Part shown: piece after piece, positions 1-9,056 of the stretch
Layout of the letters: each line of letters starts with the position of its first letter
Numbering within the stretch: the stretch's first letter is position 1
Origin: Acetobacteraceae bacterium
Lineage (GTDB): Bacteria > Pseudomonadota > Alphaproteobacteria > Acetobacterales > Acetobacteraceae
Direction of reading: 5' to 3'
DNA: 59,558 nt
Assembly: GCA_022842185.1 (NCBI GenBank)
Contig: JALHQB010000025.1
Span: 1 to 59,558, forward strand
Position numbers and translations under genes: made by a program
Notes under the pieces: generated by a model
Seen by the model: the letters and a program-made list of their open reading frames with translations, nothing else
The model's database searches: none
Told to the model about the DNA's origin: nothing

Positions 1-1608
1 CGCGCGGGCGCCGCCAGCCTCGCCCCGGGCCGCGCCGCCGCGCGCGCGTTCGGCCAGCAGCGCGCGGTAGTCGTCGAGGTCGCCGTCGAAGGACGTGACC
101 GCACCATCGGCGACCAGCCAGAGCCGATCGGCGGCGAGTTCCACCAGATGCGGGTCGTGGGTGATCAGCACCACCGCGCCCTGGTAATCCGCCAGCGCCT
201 TCACCAGCGCCTCGCGCGCATCGATGTCCAGGTGATTGGTCGGTTCGTCGAGGATCAGCAGTTGCGGCGCGTCGCGCGTCGTGAGTGCGAGCAGCAGCCG
301 CGCCTTCTCGCCACCCGACAGCGCGGTGATGCGGTTGTCCGCGCGGTCCGCATCCAACCCGAAGCGGGCGAGCTGGGACCGGCATTGCGTCTCGGTCGCC
401 TTGGGCAGCGCGGCCTGCATATGGGTCAGCGGCGTGCCGGCGAGGTCCAGCTCCTCCGCCTGGTGCTGCGCGAAATATCCCACGCGCAGCGCCCTGTTGC
501 GGAAATACGCCCCGCCTTCGGGCTGCAGCCGCCCGGCCAGAAGCTTCGCCAGCGTGGACTTGCCGTTGCCGTTGGCACCGAGCAGCGCGATGCGGTCATC
601 CTGGTCCAGCCGGAGGTTCATCCCCTTGAGGATCGGCGGCCCGCCATACCCCACGGAACAGCCGGTCAAGGACAGGATCGGCGGCGCGAGTTCCTCGGGC
701 GCGGGGAAGGCGAAGCGGACGGGATGATCCTCGACCACCGCTTCGATCGGCGGCAGTCGTTCCAGGGCCTTGAGGCGGGATTGCGCCTGGCGCGCCTTGG
801 TTGCCTTGGCGCGGAAGCGATCGACGAAGGACTGGATATGCGCGCGTTCGGCGGCAATGCGGACATTCGCGGCCGCCTGCTGCGCCTGCCGTTCGGCACG
901 GATGCGCACGAAATTGGCGAAGTTGCCCTGGTACAGCGTGATGCCGGCGCGATCGAGATGCGCGATGGAATCGACGCAGCGTTCCAGCAGCCCGCGGTCA
1001 TGGCTGACCACGATGGCCGCGCCGGGGAAGCGCGACAGCCAGCCTTCGAGCCACATCGTCGCTTCGAGGTCGAGGTGGTTGGTTGGTTCGTCGAGCAGCA
1101 GCAATTCCGGTTCGACGAACAGCGCGCGGGCCAGCGCGACGCGCATCCGCCAGCCGCCGGAGAATTCGCGTGACGGCCGCGCCTGCGCCGCCGCGTCGAA
1201 GCCCAGGCCCGACAGGATGGCCCCCGCGCGGGCCGGTGCGCTGTCGGCGCTGATGCCGATCAGCCGGTCATGGATCTCGGCCAGGCGGGTGGGGTCGGGG
1301 TGGCTGTCGGCCTCCGCCAGCAGGGCGGCGCGTTCGGTGTCGGCGGCGAGGACGACGTCCAGCAGGACCTCATCACCGCCCGGCGCTTCCTGCGCGACAT
1401 GGGCCATGCGGGCGCGGGCGGCGAGGCGGATTTCCCCGCCATCGGGCTGCAATTCGCGGGTGATCGCGCGCAGCAGGGTGGATTTGCCCGCGCCGTTGCG
1501 CCCGACCAGCCCGACCTTGCGGCCGTCATCGATTTGGAGATTGGCACCATCGAGCAGCGCCCGGCCGGCGATGCGGATGGTCAGGTCGCGAATGGTGAGG
1601 ACGGTCAT
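1..1608 (-). CDS. ABC-F family ATPase (Uup/YheS type), 3' end outside window
   Basis: The gene begins at an ATG ending at 1608 and runs off the left edge, so 536 residues are visible. Two ABC nucleotide-binding domains lie in tandem on one chain without membrane segments. Walker A motifs GRNGAGKS (about residues 36-43) and GANGNGKS (about 343-350), signature sequences SGGWRMR and LSGGEKARL, and two LLLDEPTNHLD / LILDEPTNHLD Walker B blocks are present. This is the ABC-F plan: soluble ATPases that act on the ribosome (translation factors, resistance proteins) or, for Uup, on DNA-related processes. A charged alpha-helical linker between the domains (about residues 235-300) fits the P-site tRNA-interaction motif. 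The missing C-terminus prevents choosing between YheS, Uup and EttA subtypes. Confidence 0.9.
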   Translation of the reverse strand, partial: MTVLTIRDLTIRIAGRALLDGANLQIDDGRKVGLVGRNGAGKSTLLRAITRELQPDGGEIRLAARARMAHVAQEAPGGDEVLLDVVLAADTERAALLAEADSHPDPTRLAEIHDRLIGISADSAPARAGAILSGLGFDAAAQARPSREFSGGWRMRVALARALFVEPELLLLDEPTNHLDLEATMWLEGWLSRFPGAAIVVSHDRGLLERCVDSIAHLDRAGITLYQGNFANFVRIRAERQAQQAAANVRIAAERAHIQSFVDRFRAKATKARQAQSRLKALERLPPIEAVVEDHPVRFAFPAPEELAPPILSLTGCSVGYGGPPILKGMNLRLDQDDRIALLGANGNGKSTLAKLLAGRLQPEGGAYFRNRALRVGYFAQHQAEELDLAGTPLTHMQAALPKATETQCRSQLARFGLDADRADNRITALSGGEKARLLLALTTRDAPQLLILDEPTNHLDIDAREALVKALADYQGAVVLITHDPHLVELAADRLWLVADGAVTSFDGDLDDYRALLAERARGGAARGEAGGARA

Positions 1609-1717
1609 GTGACGCGCCTTCTATCGGCTCTGTCGCGGCTTGTCAGGATCGGCGGCAACCGTGTGGCCAAGCCAGCGTTGCACGACCACGACCCACGCAA
1701 ATTGAAGGAATTTCCAC

Positions 1718-2221
1718 ATGGCTGGCATGAAAAGCCTCGACGACCTGTTCCTGCACACACTGAAGGACATCTACTACGCTGAGCGGCAGATCCTGAAGGC
1801 CCTGCCGAAGATGGCCAAGGCCGCTGAAAGCGAAGCGCTGCGCGATGGCTTCATGACCCATCGCGAGGAGACCCAGGGGCAGATCGAGCGCCTCCAGAAG
1901 GTGTTCGAATCCATCGGCAAGCGCGCGCAGGGCGTGACCTGCGAGGCGATCAACGGCCTGATCGAGGAATGCGAGGAGCTTCTTGAGGAAGCCCCGCAGC
2001 CGAGCAGCGTCCGCGACGCCGGGCTGGTCGCCTGCGCGCAGGCGGTCGAGCATTACGAGATCGCGCGCTATGGTGCGCTGATCGCCTGGGCCACGGCCGC
2101 CGGCAAGACGGAGGCGGTGGGCCTGCTCGAAGCCAATCTGGCGGAGGAGAAGGCGACCGACACGAAGCTGACCAAGGAATCGCGGCAGATCAATGCCGCT
2201 GCGATGAAGCAGGCGGCCTGA
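1718..2221 (+). CDS. YciE/YciF-like ferritin-like protein (DUF892)
   Basis: A 167-residue soluble, all-helical protein. The N-terminus ([20 protein letters not shown]) and repeated acidic/His pairs such as THREET and EHYEIARYG match the DUF892/YciE-YciF ferritin-like family, which folds as a four-helix bundle with a putative di-iron site and is associated with stress responses; its biochemical function is poorly known. The ATG at 1718 is preceded by a GAAGGAA ribosome-binding site. It is divergent from the ABC-F gene (about 110 bp between starts) and is followed by a strong GC hairpin at 2230-2257, so it is probably monocistronic. Confidence 0.88.
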   Translation: MAGMKSLDDLFLHTLKDIYYAERQILKALPKMAKAAESEALRDGFMTHREETQGQIERLQKVFESIGKRAQGVTCEAINGLIEECEELLEEAPQPSSVRDAGLVACAQAVEHYEIARYGALIAWATAAGKTEAVGLLEANLAEEKATDTKLTKESRQINAAAMKQAA

Positions 2222-2229
2222 ACGTCCTA

Positions 2230-2257
2230 GGGGGTGCGGCACCACGCCCGCACCCCC
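2230..2257 (+). terminator. GC-rich hairpin after the YciE-like gene
   Basis: Nine-base-pair stem GGGGGTGCG / CGCACCCCC separated by a 10-nt loop, 9 bp after the stop codon. No clear T-tract follows, so it is a terminator-like or 3'-end-stabilising hairpin rather than a textbook intrinsic terminator. Confidence 0.45.
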
Positions 2258-2351
2258 GCCTCTCGGCGCATGTGGGGAAGGCCTCGGGGGTTGCGCGGCG
2301 CAGGCTTCCCGCCTATCGGGCCGGCCTGAGCATGAACCCGAGGACTGCCCC

Positions 2352-2774
2352 ATGGCCATCGAACGCACTTTTTCCATCATCAAGCCGGACGCGACCCGCC
2401 GCAACCTGACTGGCGCCATCAATGCCGTGTTCGAGTCGAACGGCCTGCGCATCGTCGCGCAGAAGCGCCTGTGGATGTCCGTCGCCCAGGCCAAGAAGTT
2501 CTACGAAGTCCATGCCGCCCGCCCGTTCTACAACGACCTGGTGGAGTTCATGGTGTCCGGCCCGGTCGTCGTGCAGGTGCTGGAAGGCGAGGGCGCGGTG
2601 GCCAAGAATCGCGACCTGATGGGCGCGACCAACCCAGCCAACGCCGCCGAGGGCACCATCCGCAAGCTGTTCGCCGAGAGCATCGAGGCGAATTCCGTGC
2701 ATGGTTCCGACAGCGCGGAAAACGCGGCGGTGGAGATGGCGTATTTCTTCGCCGGGACTGAAATCGTCGGCTGA
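2352..2774 (+). CDS. ndk: Nucleoside diphosphate kinase
   Basis: A 140-residue protein of normal family length that transfers gamma-phosphate from ATP to NDPs through a phosphohistidine. It begins with the family opening [15 protein letters not shown] (nucleotide-binding Lys11) and carries the active-site motif NSVHGSDS with catalytic His117, plus GATNPANA upstream of it. The ATG at 2352 fits the conserved N-terminus. It stands alone between the YciE-like gene and a 208-bp repeated element; ndk is housekeeping and the assignment is secure. Confidence 0.97.
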   Translation: MAIERTFSIIKPDATRRNLTGAINAVFESNGLRIVAQKRLWMSVAQAKKFYEVHAARPFYNDLVEFMVSGPVVVQVLEGEGAVAKNRDLMGATNPANAAEGTIRKLFAESIEANSVHGSDSAENAAVEMAYFFAGTEIVG

Positions 2775-2924
2775 CGCGCTTTGCGCCAGACCGAACTGGC
2801 GCGAGCGCCAAGCCCTGTTTGATCGAGCATCCTCGCGCGCCTGTCTCACGCCAGTCAGGCGCGATCCTCTGACTGGCCCGAGGCGCGTGCCTTGCGATCC
2901 GCGTGCCGCACATGGGCGCGAAGA

Positions 2925-3132
2925 TTGGAGGGGCGCTGCCCCTCCAAGCCACCCCGCCAGGGACCAGCAGGTCCCTGGACCGCGGGACCTTGGCGTCGCT
3001 CATGGTCAGATGTCCCGAATTGGGCCGCCATCTTGGCACCGACCTATGGCGTGCGGCACCAAAAAGGAGGTTTCCAAAGGCCTTAAGCCTTTGGTGGGGT
3101 GAGGTTTGGAGAGGGGCGACGCCCCTCTCCAA
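2925..3132 (+). repeat. 208-bp multi-hairpin intergenic element, copy 1
   Basis: Four hairpins in order: TTGGAGGGGC/GCCCCTCCAA (2925-2947), CCAGGGACC/GGTCCCTGG (2957-2978), CCAAAGGC/GCCTTTGG (3074-3094) and a long stem of up to 13 bp, TTGGAGAGGGGCG/CGCCCCTCTCCAA (3106-3132). The outer two hairpins resemble each other, so the element is bounded by related palindromes. A second copy of exactly the same length lies at 8807-9014. No protein family is recognisable in either strand. It sits between ndk and the EAL gene. Confidence 0.9.
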
Positions 3133-3292
3133 GGCGCACCATCGATGTATCCGCGCGAGCATACCGCGCCCCGGTAAGCCCGCAGCCCGCCACGGTGCCG
3201 GCCATCGTACCGATTGTGAGCACCGCCCGCCCCTTACGCGCTGTTAACACTCCCCGACGCTTGATGCCGCCATCGCAGGAACGGGCAGGGAC

Positions 3293-4081
3293 ATGGACGG
3301 CGCGACGTCAGGCATGGCAGGTGACGCCCCGCCCATCGGACTGGGTGAGGAACTGGCCGAGGTGCTGGACGCCGGCGGCGCCGGCCTGCGGCTCGACCTC
3401 CAGCCGATCTGCGCGGCCGCGAGCCTGGCGCCGGTCGGCTATGAGGCGCTGCTGCGCTGGGAACACCCTGAACGCGGGCCGATCAATGCCTCGGACGTGC
3501 TCGGCGCGGCCGCCGCTGTCGGGTGCGATGTCGCGCTGGAGGCCTGGATCCTTGTCGCCGCCTTCCGGCTGCGCGACGGCTGGAAGGCGGGCGGGCCGTA
3601 TCTGTCGGTGAACGTGTCTGCGACGGGGGTGCTGGCCGGTCACGCCGCGCAGACGATCCGCGCGGCACTGGAGACGACGCGCGTTGACCCACGCGGGCTG
3701 GTTCTGGAGCTGCCCGAAGCCGCGGTGGTCCGAGACCTGCCGGCGGCGCGGGACCTTGCCGCCGCGATGCGCGTGCAGGGCATTGCCGTTGCATTGGATG
3801 ATTTCGGGGGTGCCCTGGGGTCCGCCCGCGCGCTGCGCGACATCCCGTTCAGCGTGGTGAAGCTTGATCCGCTGCTGACCGTGGGCGTGGATCTGCCCGG
3901 GCCGGACTCCGGCCGCACCCGCGCCGCGGTCGCAGCGGTGGTCGAGATGGTCCACGCCCTGGGCGCCACGGCCGTGGCCGAGGCGGTCGAGACCGCGGAA
4001 CAGATGCGCGCTCTGCGCGTCGTCGGCTGCGATGCGCTGCAGGGGTGGCTGCTCGGCAGGCCGGGCATCGGGCCGCGATAG
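3293..4081 (+). CDS. Stand-alone EAL-domain cyclic-di-GMP phosphodiesterase
   Basis: A 262-residue protein consisting of a single EAL domain, with no GGDEF, PAS or membrane part. The key residues of active EAL enzymes are all visible: YEALLRW (Glu51), SVNVS (Asn107), LELPE (Glu139), DDFGG (Asp169-Asp170), KLD (Lys190), AEAVET (in place of the usual AEGVET) and QGWLLGRP (Gln250). It should linearise c-di-GMP in the cytoplasm; the loop-6 segment after DDFG is altered (GGALGS rather than GTGYSS), which may affect dimer-dependent activity. No partner cyclase is adjacent. The ATG at 3293 is the only good start before the domain. Confidence 0.85.
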   Translation: MDGATSGMAGDAPPIGLGEELAEVLDAGGAGLRLDLQPICAAASLAPVGYEALLRWEHPERGPINASDVLGAAAAVGCDVALEAWILVAAFRLRDGWKAGGPYLSVNVSATGVLAGHAAQTIRAALETTRVDPRGLVLELPEAAVVRDLPAARDLAAAMRVQGIAVALDDFGGALGSARALRDIPFSVVKLDPLLTVGVDLPGPDSGRTRAAVAAVVEMVHALGATAVAEAVETAEQMRALRVVGCDALQGWLLGRPGIGPR

Positions 4082-4253
4082 GGCGCCCGGACAGGGTCCT
4101 GGGGTGCCTTCCGACGGGGCGGGATCCCCGTCGGTCCGTATCCACGGGACAAGGGCAGGCCTTTGGTTGCCCGCCCTCACATCGGGCTTAGATGGGGCGT
4201 TACCGTTCCGCCACCCCAGCCGCTGCGAGCTGTGCGCGCCCAGGTGCCGGCGG

Positions 4254-4280
4254 TCGAAAGCCGCCTGCGGCGGCTTTCGA
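4254..4280 (-). repeat. 27-bp palindromic hairpin, copy 1 (possible terminator)
   Basis: Stem TCGAAAGCCGCC / GGCGGCTTTCGA (12 bp) with a TGC loop, 8 bp beyond the stop codon of the minus-strand coxIV-like gene. A variant of the same hairpin, with the same TGC loop, recurs at 20068-20094. It could end transcription of the purM-purN-coxIV block, but no T-tract follows. Confidence 0.6.
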
Positions 4281-4288
4281 GACGCGCG

Positions 4289-4447
4289 TCAGACCAGGAA
4301 GATCAGCAGCAGTATCAGGATGGCGATGATCGCGCCGGTGGACCAGGTCACGAAGCTGGTGAAGCCAGCCCATTCGGATTCCCGCTCGGCCAGGATGTCG
4401 CCGGCCTTCACTTCGACGAAGTCATAGGTGGTCTGGTGTTCGGCCAT
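4289..4447 (-). CDS. aa3-type cytochrome c oxidase subunit IV (small membrane subunit)
   Basis: A 52-residue protein. It has a hydrophilic N-terminal half (MAEHQTTYDF...) and one C-terminal transmembrane helix (AIIAILILLLIFLV) ending the chain. Length, the acidic N-terminus, the Trp-Ser/Thr turn before the helix and the topology match the bacterial aa3 oxidase subunit IV family (COX4_pro_2), a non-catalytic single-helix subunit of haem-copper oxidases. It lies 27 bp downstream of purN on the same strand; the catalytic subunits are not in the window, as is common for this small gene. The assignment rests on short sequence, so it is good but not certain. Confidence 0.8.
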   Translation of the reverse strand: MAEHQTTYDFVEVKAGDILAERESEWAGFTSFVTWSTGAIIAILILLLIFLV

Positions 4448-4474
4448 GTCACGCCCTCAAACGCATCTGTCCCA

Positions 4475-5152
4475 TCAGCGTGTAGAAAGCGCGGGCGCCG
4501 AGGGCAAGGGGTTCGCGAGGCAACCGGCCGCGGTCGTCACCCCGGCGACATGCGCCCGGCCGCCTTCCACCCGCACCAGCCCCGCGGCCAGCCACCCCAG
4601 CGCGGCCGGATACAGCCGGTGTTCCTCCGCCAGGACGCGCGCGGCCAGCGTCGCCTCGGTGTCGTCCGGCAGGACGGGCACAGCGGCCTGGGCCAGGATC
4701 GGACCCTCATCGACGCCCGCGGTCACCAGATGCACGGAACAGCCATGCAGCCGCACCCCCGCCGCCAGCGCGCGGGCATGGGTGTCGAGGCCGGGGAAGC
4801 AGGGCAGCAGCGACGGATGGACATTGATCATCCGTCCGTCCCAGCGCGCCACGAACGCTTCGGTCAGCACGCGCATGAAGCCGGCCAGCGCGATGATCTC
4901 GATGCCGTGTCCGGCGAGCTTGGCGTCCATCGCCGCCTCGAATCCCGCGCGGTCGTCGCGGAAGGCGCGGCTTTCGACCACGGCGGTCGGCACGCCGCGC
5001 GACGCCGCATGCGCCAGCCCCGCGGCATCCGCGCGGTTGGACAGCACCAGTGCGAGTTCGGCTGGGTAGTCGGGGCTCTCGGCTGCCGCCAGCAGGGCGG
5101 CCATGTTGGATCCGCGGCCGGAGATCAGCGCCGCGACGCGGCGGCGTGTCAT
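4475..5152 (-). CDS. purN: Phosphoribosylglycinamide formyltransferase
   Basis: A 225-residue GAR transformylase that uses 10-formyl-THF in purine synthesis. Visible family motifs are [10 protein letters not shown] (phosphate loop), ALAGFMRVL, the catalytic block [17 protein letters not shown] (Asn/His pair) and [19 protein letters not shown] with the catalytic Asp. The ATG overlaps the purM stop as ATGA, so the two genes are translationally coupled. Length is normal. A coxIV-like gene follows 27 bp later. Confidence 0.96.
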   Translation of the reverse strand: MTRRRVAALISGRGSNMAALLAAAESPDYPAELALVLSNRADAAGLAHAASRGVPTAVVESRAFRDDRAGFEAAMDAKLAGHGIEIIALAGFMRVLTEAFVARWDGRMINVHPSLLPCFPGLDTHARALAAGVRLHGCSVHLVTAGVDEGPILAQAAVPVLPDDTEATLAARVLAEEHRLYPAALGWLAAGLVRVEGGRAHVAGVTTAAGCLANPLPSAPALSTR

Positions 5153-6225
5153 CCCGGCCAGCCGGGCGACAGGCCGTCGATCCGCACCGAGGCGGGCCCG
5201 GGGGCGGTCTCGATTTGACCGATGCGCCGGACCGTCTCGCCATGTTCGGCCAGCAGGGCGATGGCGGCCTCGACCTTGTCGGAGGTCACCACCAGGGCCA
5301 TGCCGATGCCGCAGTTGAAGACGCGCAGCATCTCCTCGGGCGCGACCTCGCCCACCCGCGCCAGCCAGGCGAAGACCGGCGGCGGCGTCCAAGCGGTGGC
5401 GTCCAGCACGGCCAGCGTGCCGTCCGGCAGCACACGCGGCAGGTTGCCCGGCAGCCCGCCGCCGGTGATGTGCGCGGCGGCCTTCACCAGCCCCGCGCGA
5501 TGCAGGGCGAGCACCGACTTCACATAGATGCGCGTGGGTTCCAGCAAGGCTTCGCCAAGGGTCTTGCCCGCCGCGAAGGGTGCCGGTGCGCCCATGCCCG
5601 CATTGCCGCGTTCCAGGATGCGCCGCACCAGCGAAAAGCCGTTGGAATGCACCCCGGACGCCATCAGCCCAAGCACCACGTCGCCTGCGCCCACATCGCC
5701 GGTCGGCAGCAGCGCGCCGCGTTCGGCCGCACCCACCGAGAACCCGGCAAGGTCGTAATCGCCCTTGGCGTACATGCCCGGCATCTCGGCCGTCTCGCCG
5801 CCCACCAGGGCGCAGCCGGCCTGGCGGCAGCCTTCCGCGATGCCGGCGACGACCTGCTTCGCGGCGGCCACCTCCAGCTTCCCGGTGGCGAAGTAATCCA
5901 GGAAGAACAGTGGTTCCGCGCCCTGCACGACCAGGTCGTTGACGCACATCGCCACCAGGTCGATGCCGACCGTCGCATGCAGCCCGGCATCGATCGCCAC
6001 GCGCAGCTTGGTACCGACCCCGTCGGTCGAGGACACCAGCACCGGATCGGTGAAGCCTGCCGCCTTCAGGTCGAACAGCGCGCCGAAGCCGCCCAGGCCC
6101 CCCATGGTGCCCGGCCGGTCGGTGGATTTCGCCAGCGGCTTGATGGCATCGACCAGCGCATCGCCGGCTTCGATGTCCACCCCGGCCGCGCGGTAGGTGA
6201 GGGGAGAAGACGGGGAACTGGTCAG
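5149..6225 (-). CDS. purM: Phosphoribosylformylglycinamidine cyclo-ligase (AIR synthetase)
   Basis: ATP-dependent ring closure of FGAM to AIR in purine synthesis. The family opening [30 protein letters not shown] ([13 protein letters not shown]) and GVHSNGFSL blocks are present and full-length. No ATG, GTG or TTG precedes the conserved N-terminus: the first usable position is a CTG ending at 6225, preceded at proper distance by GGAGG. The only other candidate, GTG at 6180, would delete the conserved TYRAAG. I therefore annotate the CTG (358 residues), an inference. It is divergent from the DUF2066-like gene and overlaps purN by 4 bp. Confidence 0.93.
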   Translation of the reverse strand: MTSSPSSPLTYRAAGVDIEAGDALVDAIKPLAKSTDRPGTMGGLGGFGALFDLKAAGFTDPVLVSSTDGVGTKLRVAIDAGLHATVGIDLVAMCVNDLVVQGAEPLFFLDYFATGKLEVAAAKQVVAGIAEGCRQAGCALVGGETAEMPGMYAKGDYDLAGFSVGAAERGALLPTGDVGAGDVVLGLMASGVHSNGFSLVRRILERGNAGMGAPAPFAAGKTLGEALLEPTRIYVKSVLALHRAGLVKAAAHITGGGLPGNLPRVLPDGTLAVLDATAWTPPPVFAWLARVGEVAPEEMLRVFNCGIGMALVVTSDKVEAAIALLAEHGETVRRIGQIETAPGPASVRIDGLSPGWPG

Positions 6226-6343
6226 GGCGGCCTCCGATCGGGTAATGGCTGGCAGGCAAGTGCCGCGCTGCGCGGCAAGATGGACGGCCGGGTCTGCCGG
6301 CCAGGCGAATGTCGGCCGGGTTGGCCGCCGGAAAGGGGATGCG

Positions 6344-7072
6344 ATGCCGGTCAGGTCCTGCCCCGCGCGAGCGCGCGGAAAGAACCATGCGGCGGCGATG
6401 ATCGCAACCGCCCTGCTGATGCTTGCCCCGCTGGCGGCACCGCGGGCACAGGACGCGCCGGCCGTGCCGGCCGCGATCAGCTTCACCCAGCGCGGCGTGC
6501 CCGCCGAGGCGACGGCCGAAAACGGCGTGATCGCCCGCGAACGCGCCCTGGCCAATGGCCGCCGCGCCGCCTGGGAGCGAATCGCCTCGGCCTCCGGTTC
6601 CACCCGCACCCTGACGGATGCCCAGATCGAGGCGATGGTCAGTTCCATCATCATCGAGGAGGAGCGCACCAGCCCGACGCGCTACACCGGCCGCATCACC
6701 GTCAATTTCAACCCCAGCCGCGCCCGGTCCTACACCGGCGGGTCCGGCACGGCGGAAGGCGGGGGCGGCACGCCCAGCGAAGCCACCACCGAGCGCCGCC
6801 CGCAAGGCCCGGTGACGGCAGCCGCGACCGTCGAGGCCGTGGCGCTGTACGGCTCGCTCAATGAATGGCTGGAATTGCGCCGGCGTCTGCGCGGGGCGGC
6901 CGCGCGGATCGACATCGTCGCCATCTCGACCGATCGCGCGCGGCTGCGGCTTGGCCTGCGGGCGCCGCCCGCCGTGGCGGCGGAAGAACTCGCCACCCAG
7001 GGCGTCACCATGATCCCGGGTTCCGGAGCGCCAGGCGATGCCTGGCGCGTGGGCCTTGCCGGGCGCTCCTGA
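6344..7072 (+). CDS. DUF2066-like secreted protein
   Basis: A 242-residue protein with a signal peptide (Arg-rich start, hydrophobic [15 protein letters not shown], cleavage near AQA). No enzyme motif is visible. A Gly/Ser-rich low-complexity stretch ([11 protein letters not shown]) sits in the middle. Position between purM and a CDP-alcohol phosphatidyltransferase, in front of AI-2E and hda, is the usual place of DUF2066 proteins in Rhodospirillales, and the segment [17 protein letters not shown] resembles their N-terminal part; the assignment leans on synteny. The ATG at 6344 follows GGAAAGGGG; an inner ATG at 6398 is possible. Function unknown. Confidence 0.65.
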   Translation: MPVRSCPARARGKNHAAAMIATALLMLAPLAAPRAQDAPAVPAAISFTQRGVPAEATAENGVIARERALANGRRAAWERIASASGSTRTLTDAQIEAMVSSIIIEEERTSPTRYTGRITVNFNPSRARSYTGGSGTAEGGGGTPSEATTERRPQGPVTAAATVEAVALYGSLNEWLELRRRLRGAAARIDIVAISTDRARLRLGLRAPPAVAAEELATQGVTMIPGSGAPGDAWRVGLAGRS

Positions 7073-7664
7073 CAAGGGGCGCCGCCGGGCGGAGCCTTCC
7101 TCGGTCGATGTCGAGGCCGGGCTTTTCACGCTGCCCAACCTCATCACCTTCGCACGGCTCTGCGCGGTGCCGGCGGCCGTGTGGCTGATGCTGCAACACC
7201 GGCTTGACCAGGCCTTCCTGGTGTTCGTCGCCGCCGGCATTTCCGACGCCCTCGATGGCTGGCTGGCGCGGGTGCGCAATGCGCGCTCCACGCTGGGTGC
7301 GCTGCTGGACCCGGTGGCCGACAAGGCGCTGCTGGTGTCGGTCTATGTCACGCTCGCCGCGATCAACGTCCTGCCGGACTGGCTTGCCATCCTGGTGGTG
7401 TTTCGCGACCTGCTGATCGTCGGCGGCGTCATCCTGCTGTGGGTGATGGGCATGCCTGCGCGGATCAAGCCGCTGCTGATCTCCAAGGCCAATACGGCAG
7501 CGCAGATCCTGCTCGCCGCCCTGGTCTTGCTGCTGAAGGGGTTTGACCTGTCGGCGCCGATGCTGCTCGACGCCATGATCTGGCTCGTGGCCTTGACGAC
7601 CTTTGCCTCGGGCGTGGCCTATGTCCTCCAGGCCGCGCGGCTGACGGGGGAGGGCGCGCCCTGA
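7038..7664 (+). CDS. CDP-alcohol phosphatidyltransferase family protein (PgsA-like)
   Basis: An integral membrane enzyme of 208 residues with about five hydrophobic helices. The diagnostic CDP-alcohol phosphotransferase motif is intact: D-x2-DG-x2-AR-x8-G-x3-D-x3-D, seen as SDALDGWLARVRNA then GALLDPVADK. These Asp residues bind the divalent metals and CDP. Glycerol-3-phosphate is the likely acceptor (PgsA-like) but the substrate cannot be decided from the motif. The first ATG overlaps the preceding gene by 35 bp; TTG at 7056 is an alternative. The gene ends with TGA at 7662-7664, touching the probable start of the AI-2E gene. Confidence 0.88.
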   Translation: MPGAWALPGAPDKGRRRAEPSSVDVEAGLFTLPNLITFARLCAVPAAVWLMLQHRLDQAFLVFVAAGISDALDGWLARVRNARSTLGALLDPVADKALLVSVYVTLAAINVLPDWLAILVVFRDLLIVGGVILLWVMGMPARIKPLLISKANTAAQILLAALVLLLKGFDLSAPMLLDAMIWLVALTTFASGVAYVLQAARLTGEGAP

Positions 7665-7744
7665 GCGAGCCGTCACGTCCGCCCATCCGCTTTCCCCCAC
7701 CCTCGGCGCCGCGCACCGCGACGCGGGGGCAGCGCATCGCGCTG

Positions 7745-8791
7745 GTGGTGGGCTTCGGTGGCGCGCTCCTGTTCAGCCTGTGGCTGTTCCAGGGGATCCT
7801 CACGCCCTTCGTGCTGGCGGCCGTCGTCGCCTATTTCCTCGACCCGCTGGCGACGCGGCTGTCGCGCCTGGGGTTGCGGCGGTCGCTCGCCGCGGCCCTG
7901 CTGATCTTCCTGCTGATGGCGTCGACGCTCATCGCGGCGCTGCTGATCTACCCGCTGATCCTCTCCCAGATCGGCATCCTCGTGCAGCGCCTGCCCAGCT
8001 ACATCACCGGCGTGGGAACGCTGCTGCGCCACGGGCTGGAACGGCTGGAGGAAGCGCTCGGCCCCGAGATGGTGGACCAGCGCCTGCGCGACCTGGCGAT
8101 CAACCAGGCCGGCAGCATGCTGGCCTGGCTGGGCACGGCGACGACGCGGCTGATTGGTGGCGGCTTCGCGCTGTTCCAGGTCTTTACGCTGGTCATCGTC
8201 GTGCCGGTCGTTGCCTTCTACCTGCTGCGCGACTGGTCGGGGATGCTGGCGCGGGTCGAATCCTGGCTGCCGCGGCGCAACGCGTCTGTGCTGCGGCAAT
8301 TGGCCCGCGATACCGACCGCGTGCTGTCGGCTTGGCTGCGCGGGCAATTGCTGTGCTGCACCCTGCTCGGTGCCTTCTACGCCGTCGCCCTGCAACTGGC
8401 GGGGCTGGAACTGGGGCTGACCGTCGGGCTGATGGCGGGCGTGCTCACCTTCATCCCCTATGTCGGGTCGTTGACCGGCTTCGCCGCCGCCTTGCTGTTG
8501 GCGATGGGCCAGTTCGGCACCTGGAACGAGGTGCTGGTGATCGTCGGAATCTTCGTGGTGGGCCAGACGATCGAGGGATACGTCATCTATCCCTACCTGA
8601 TCGGGGACCGTGTCGAACTGCATGCGGTGTGGGTGATCTTCGCGCTGTTCGCCGGCGGCGTGGCCTTCGGTTTCATGGGCGTGCTGCTGGCGGTGCCGAT
8701 GGCGGCGGCGCTGGGGGTGGTCGCGCGGTACTGGCTGCGTCGGTATCTGGAAAGTCCGCTGTATCTCGATCCGCCGCGGACGGGGTCGTGA
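7745..8791 (+). CDS. AI-2E family transporter (PerM/YdgG-like permease)
   Basis: A polytopic inner-membrane protein with two hydrophobic helices, a long periplasmic/amphipathic region and five to six further helices, the AI-2E exporter (PF01594) plan. Typical blocks are LTPFVLAAVVAYFLDPLA near the start and PYVGSLTGF, VVGQTIEGYVIYPYLIGDRVELHAVWVIFALFAGG-like sequence near the end. Annotated from GTG 7745, but the open frame continues upstream to a CTG at 7661 that overlaps the preceding stop as CTGA and follows GGGGGAGGG; that start would add 28 Pro/Arg-rich residues. Substrate unknown; members act in autoinducer-2 export, ion or small-molecule efflux. Confidence 0.88.
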   Translation: MVGFGGALLFSLWLFQGILTPFVLAAVVAYFLDPLATRLSRLGLRRSLAAALLIFLLMASTLIAALLIYPLILSQIGILVQRLPSYITGVGTLLRHGLERLEEALGPEMVDQRLRDLAINQAGSMLAWLGTATTRLIGGGFALFQVFTLVIVVPVVAFYLLRDWSGMLARVESWLPRRNASVLRQLARDTDRVLSAWLRGQLLCCTLLGAFYAVALQLAGLELGLTVGLMAGVLTFIPYVGSLTGFAAALLLAMGQFGTWNEVLVIVGIFVVGQTIEGYVIYPYLIGDRVELHAVWVIFALFAGGVAFGFMGVLLAVPMAAALGVVARYWLRRYLESPLYLDPPRTGS

Positions 8792-8806
8792 TGGGTGGCG
8801 CGGAGA

Positions 8807-9014
8807 TTGGAGGGGCGCTGCCCCTCCAAACCACCCCGCCAGGGACCAGCGGGTCCCTGGACCGCGGGACCTTGGCGTCGATCCTAGTCGGGCGCCACGA
8901 ATTGCGCAGCCATTCCGGCGCCGACCGACGGCGTGCAGCACCAAAACGGAGGTTTCCAAAGGCCTTAAGCCTTTGGTGGGGTGAGGTTTGGAGAGGGGCA
9001 ACGCCCCTCTCCAA
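8807..9014 (+). repeat. 208-bp multi-hairpin intergenic element, copy 2
   Basis: The second copy of the element at 2925-3132, same orientation and same length without indels. All four hairpins are kept, whereas the central 67 bp (about 8881-8947) have diverged by many substitutions. It begins 16 bp after the AI-2E stop codon and ends 42 bp before the hda start, so it would be transcribed if the two genes share a message. Confidence 0.9.
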
Positions 9015-9056
9015 GCAGCATCAACAGCAGACCTTCGCGCACACGGGGCAGCGCGC

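Noticed and set aside
2701..3247. Several short open frames over the first 208-bp element
   Set aside because: They read through palindromes in several frames and both strands, and the second copy does not keep a common coding frame with synonymous changes that I can see.
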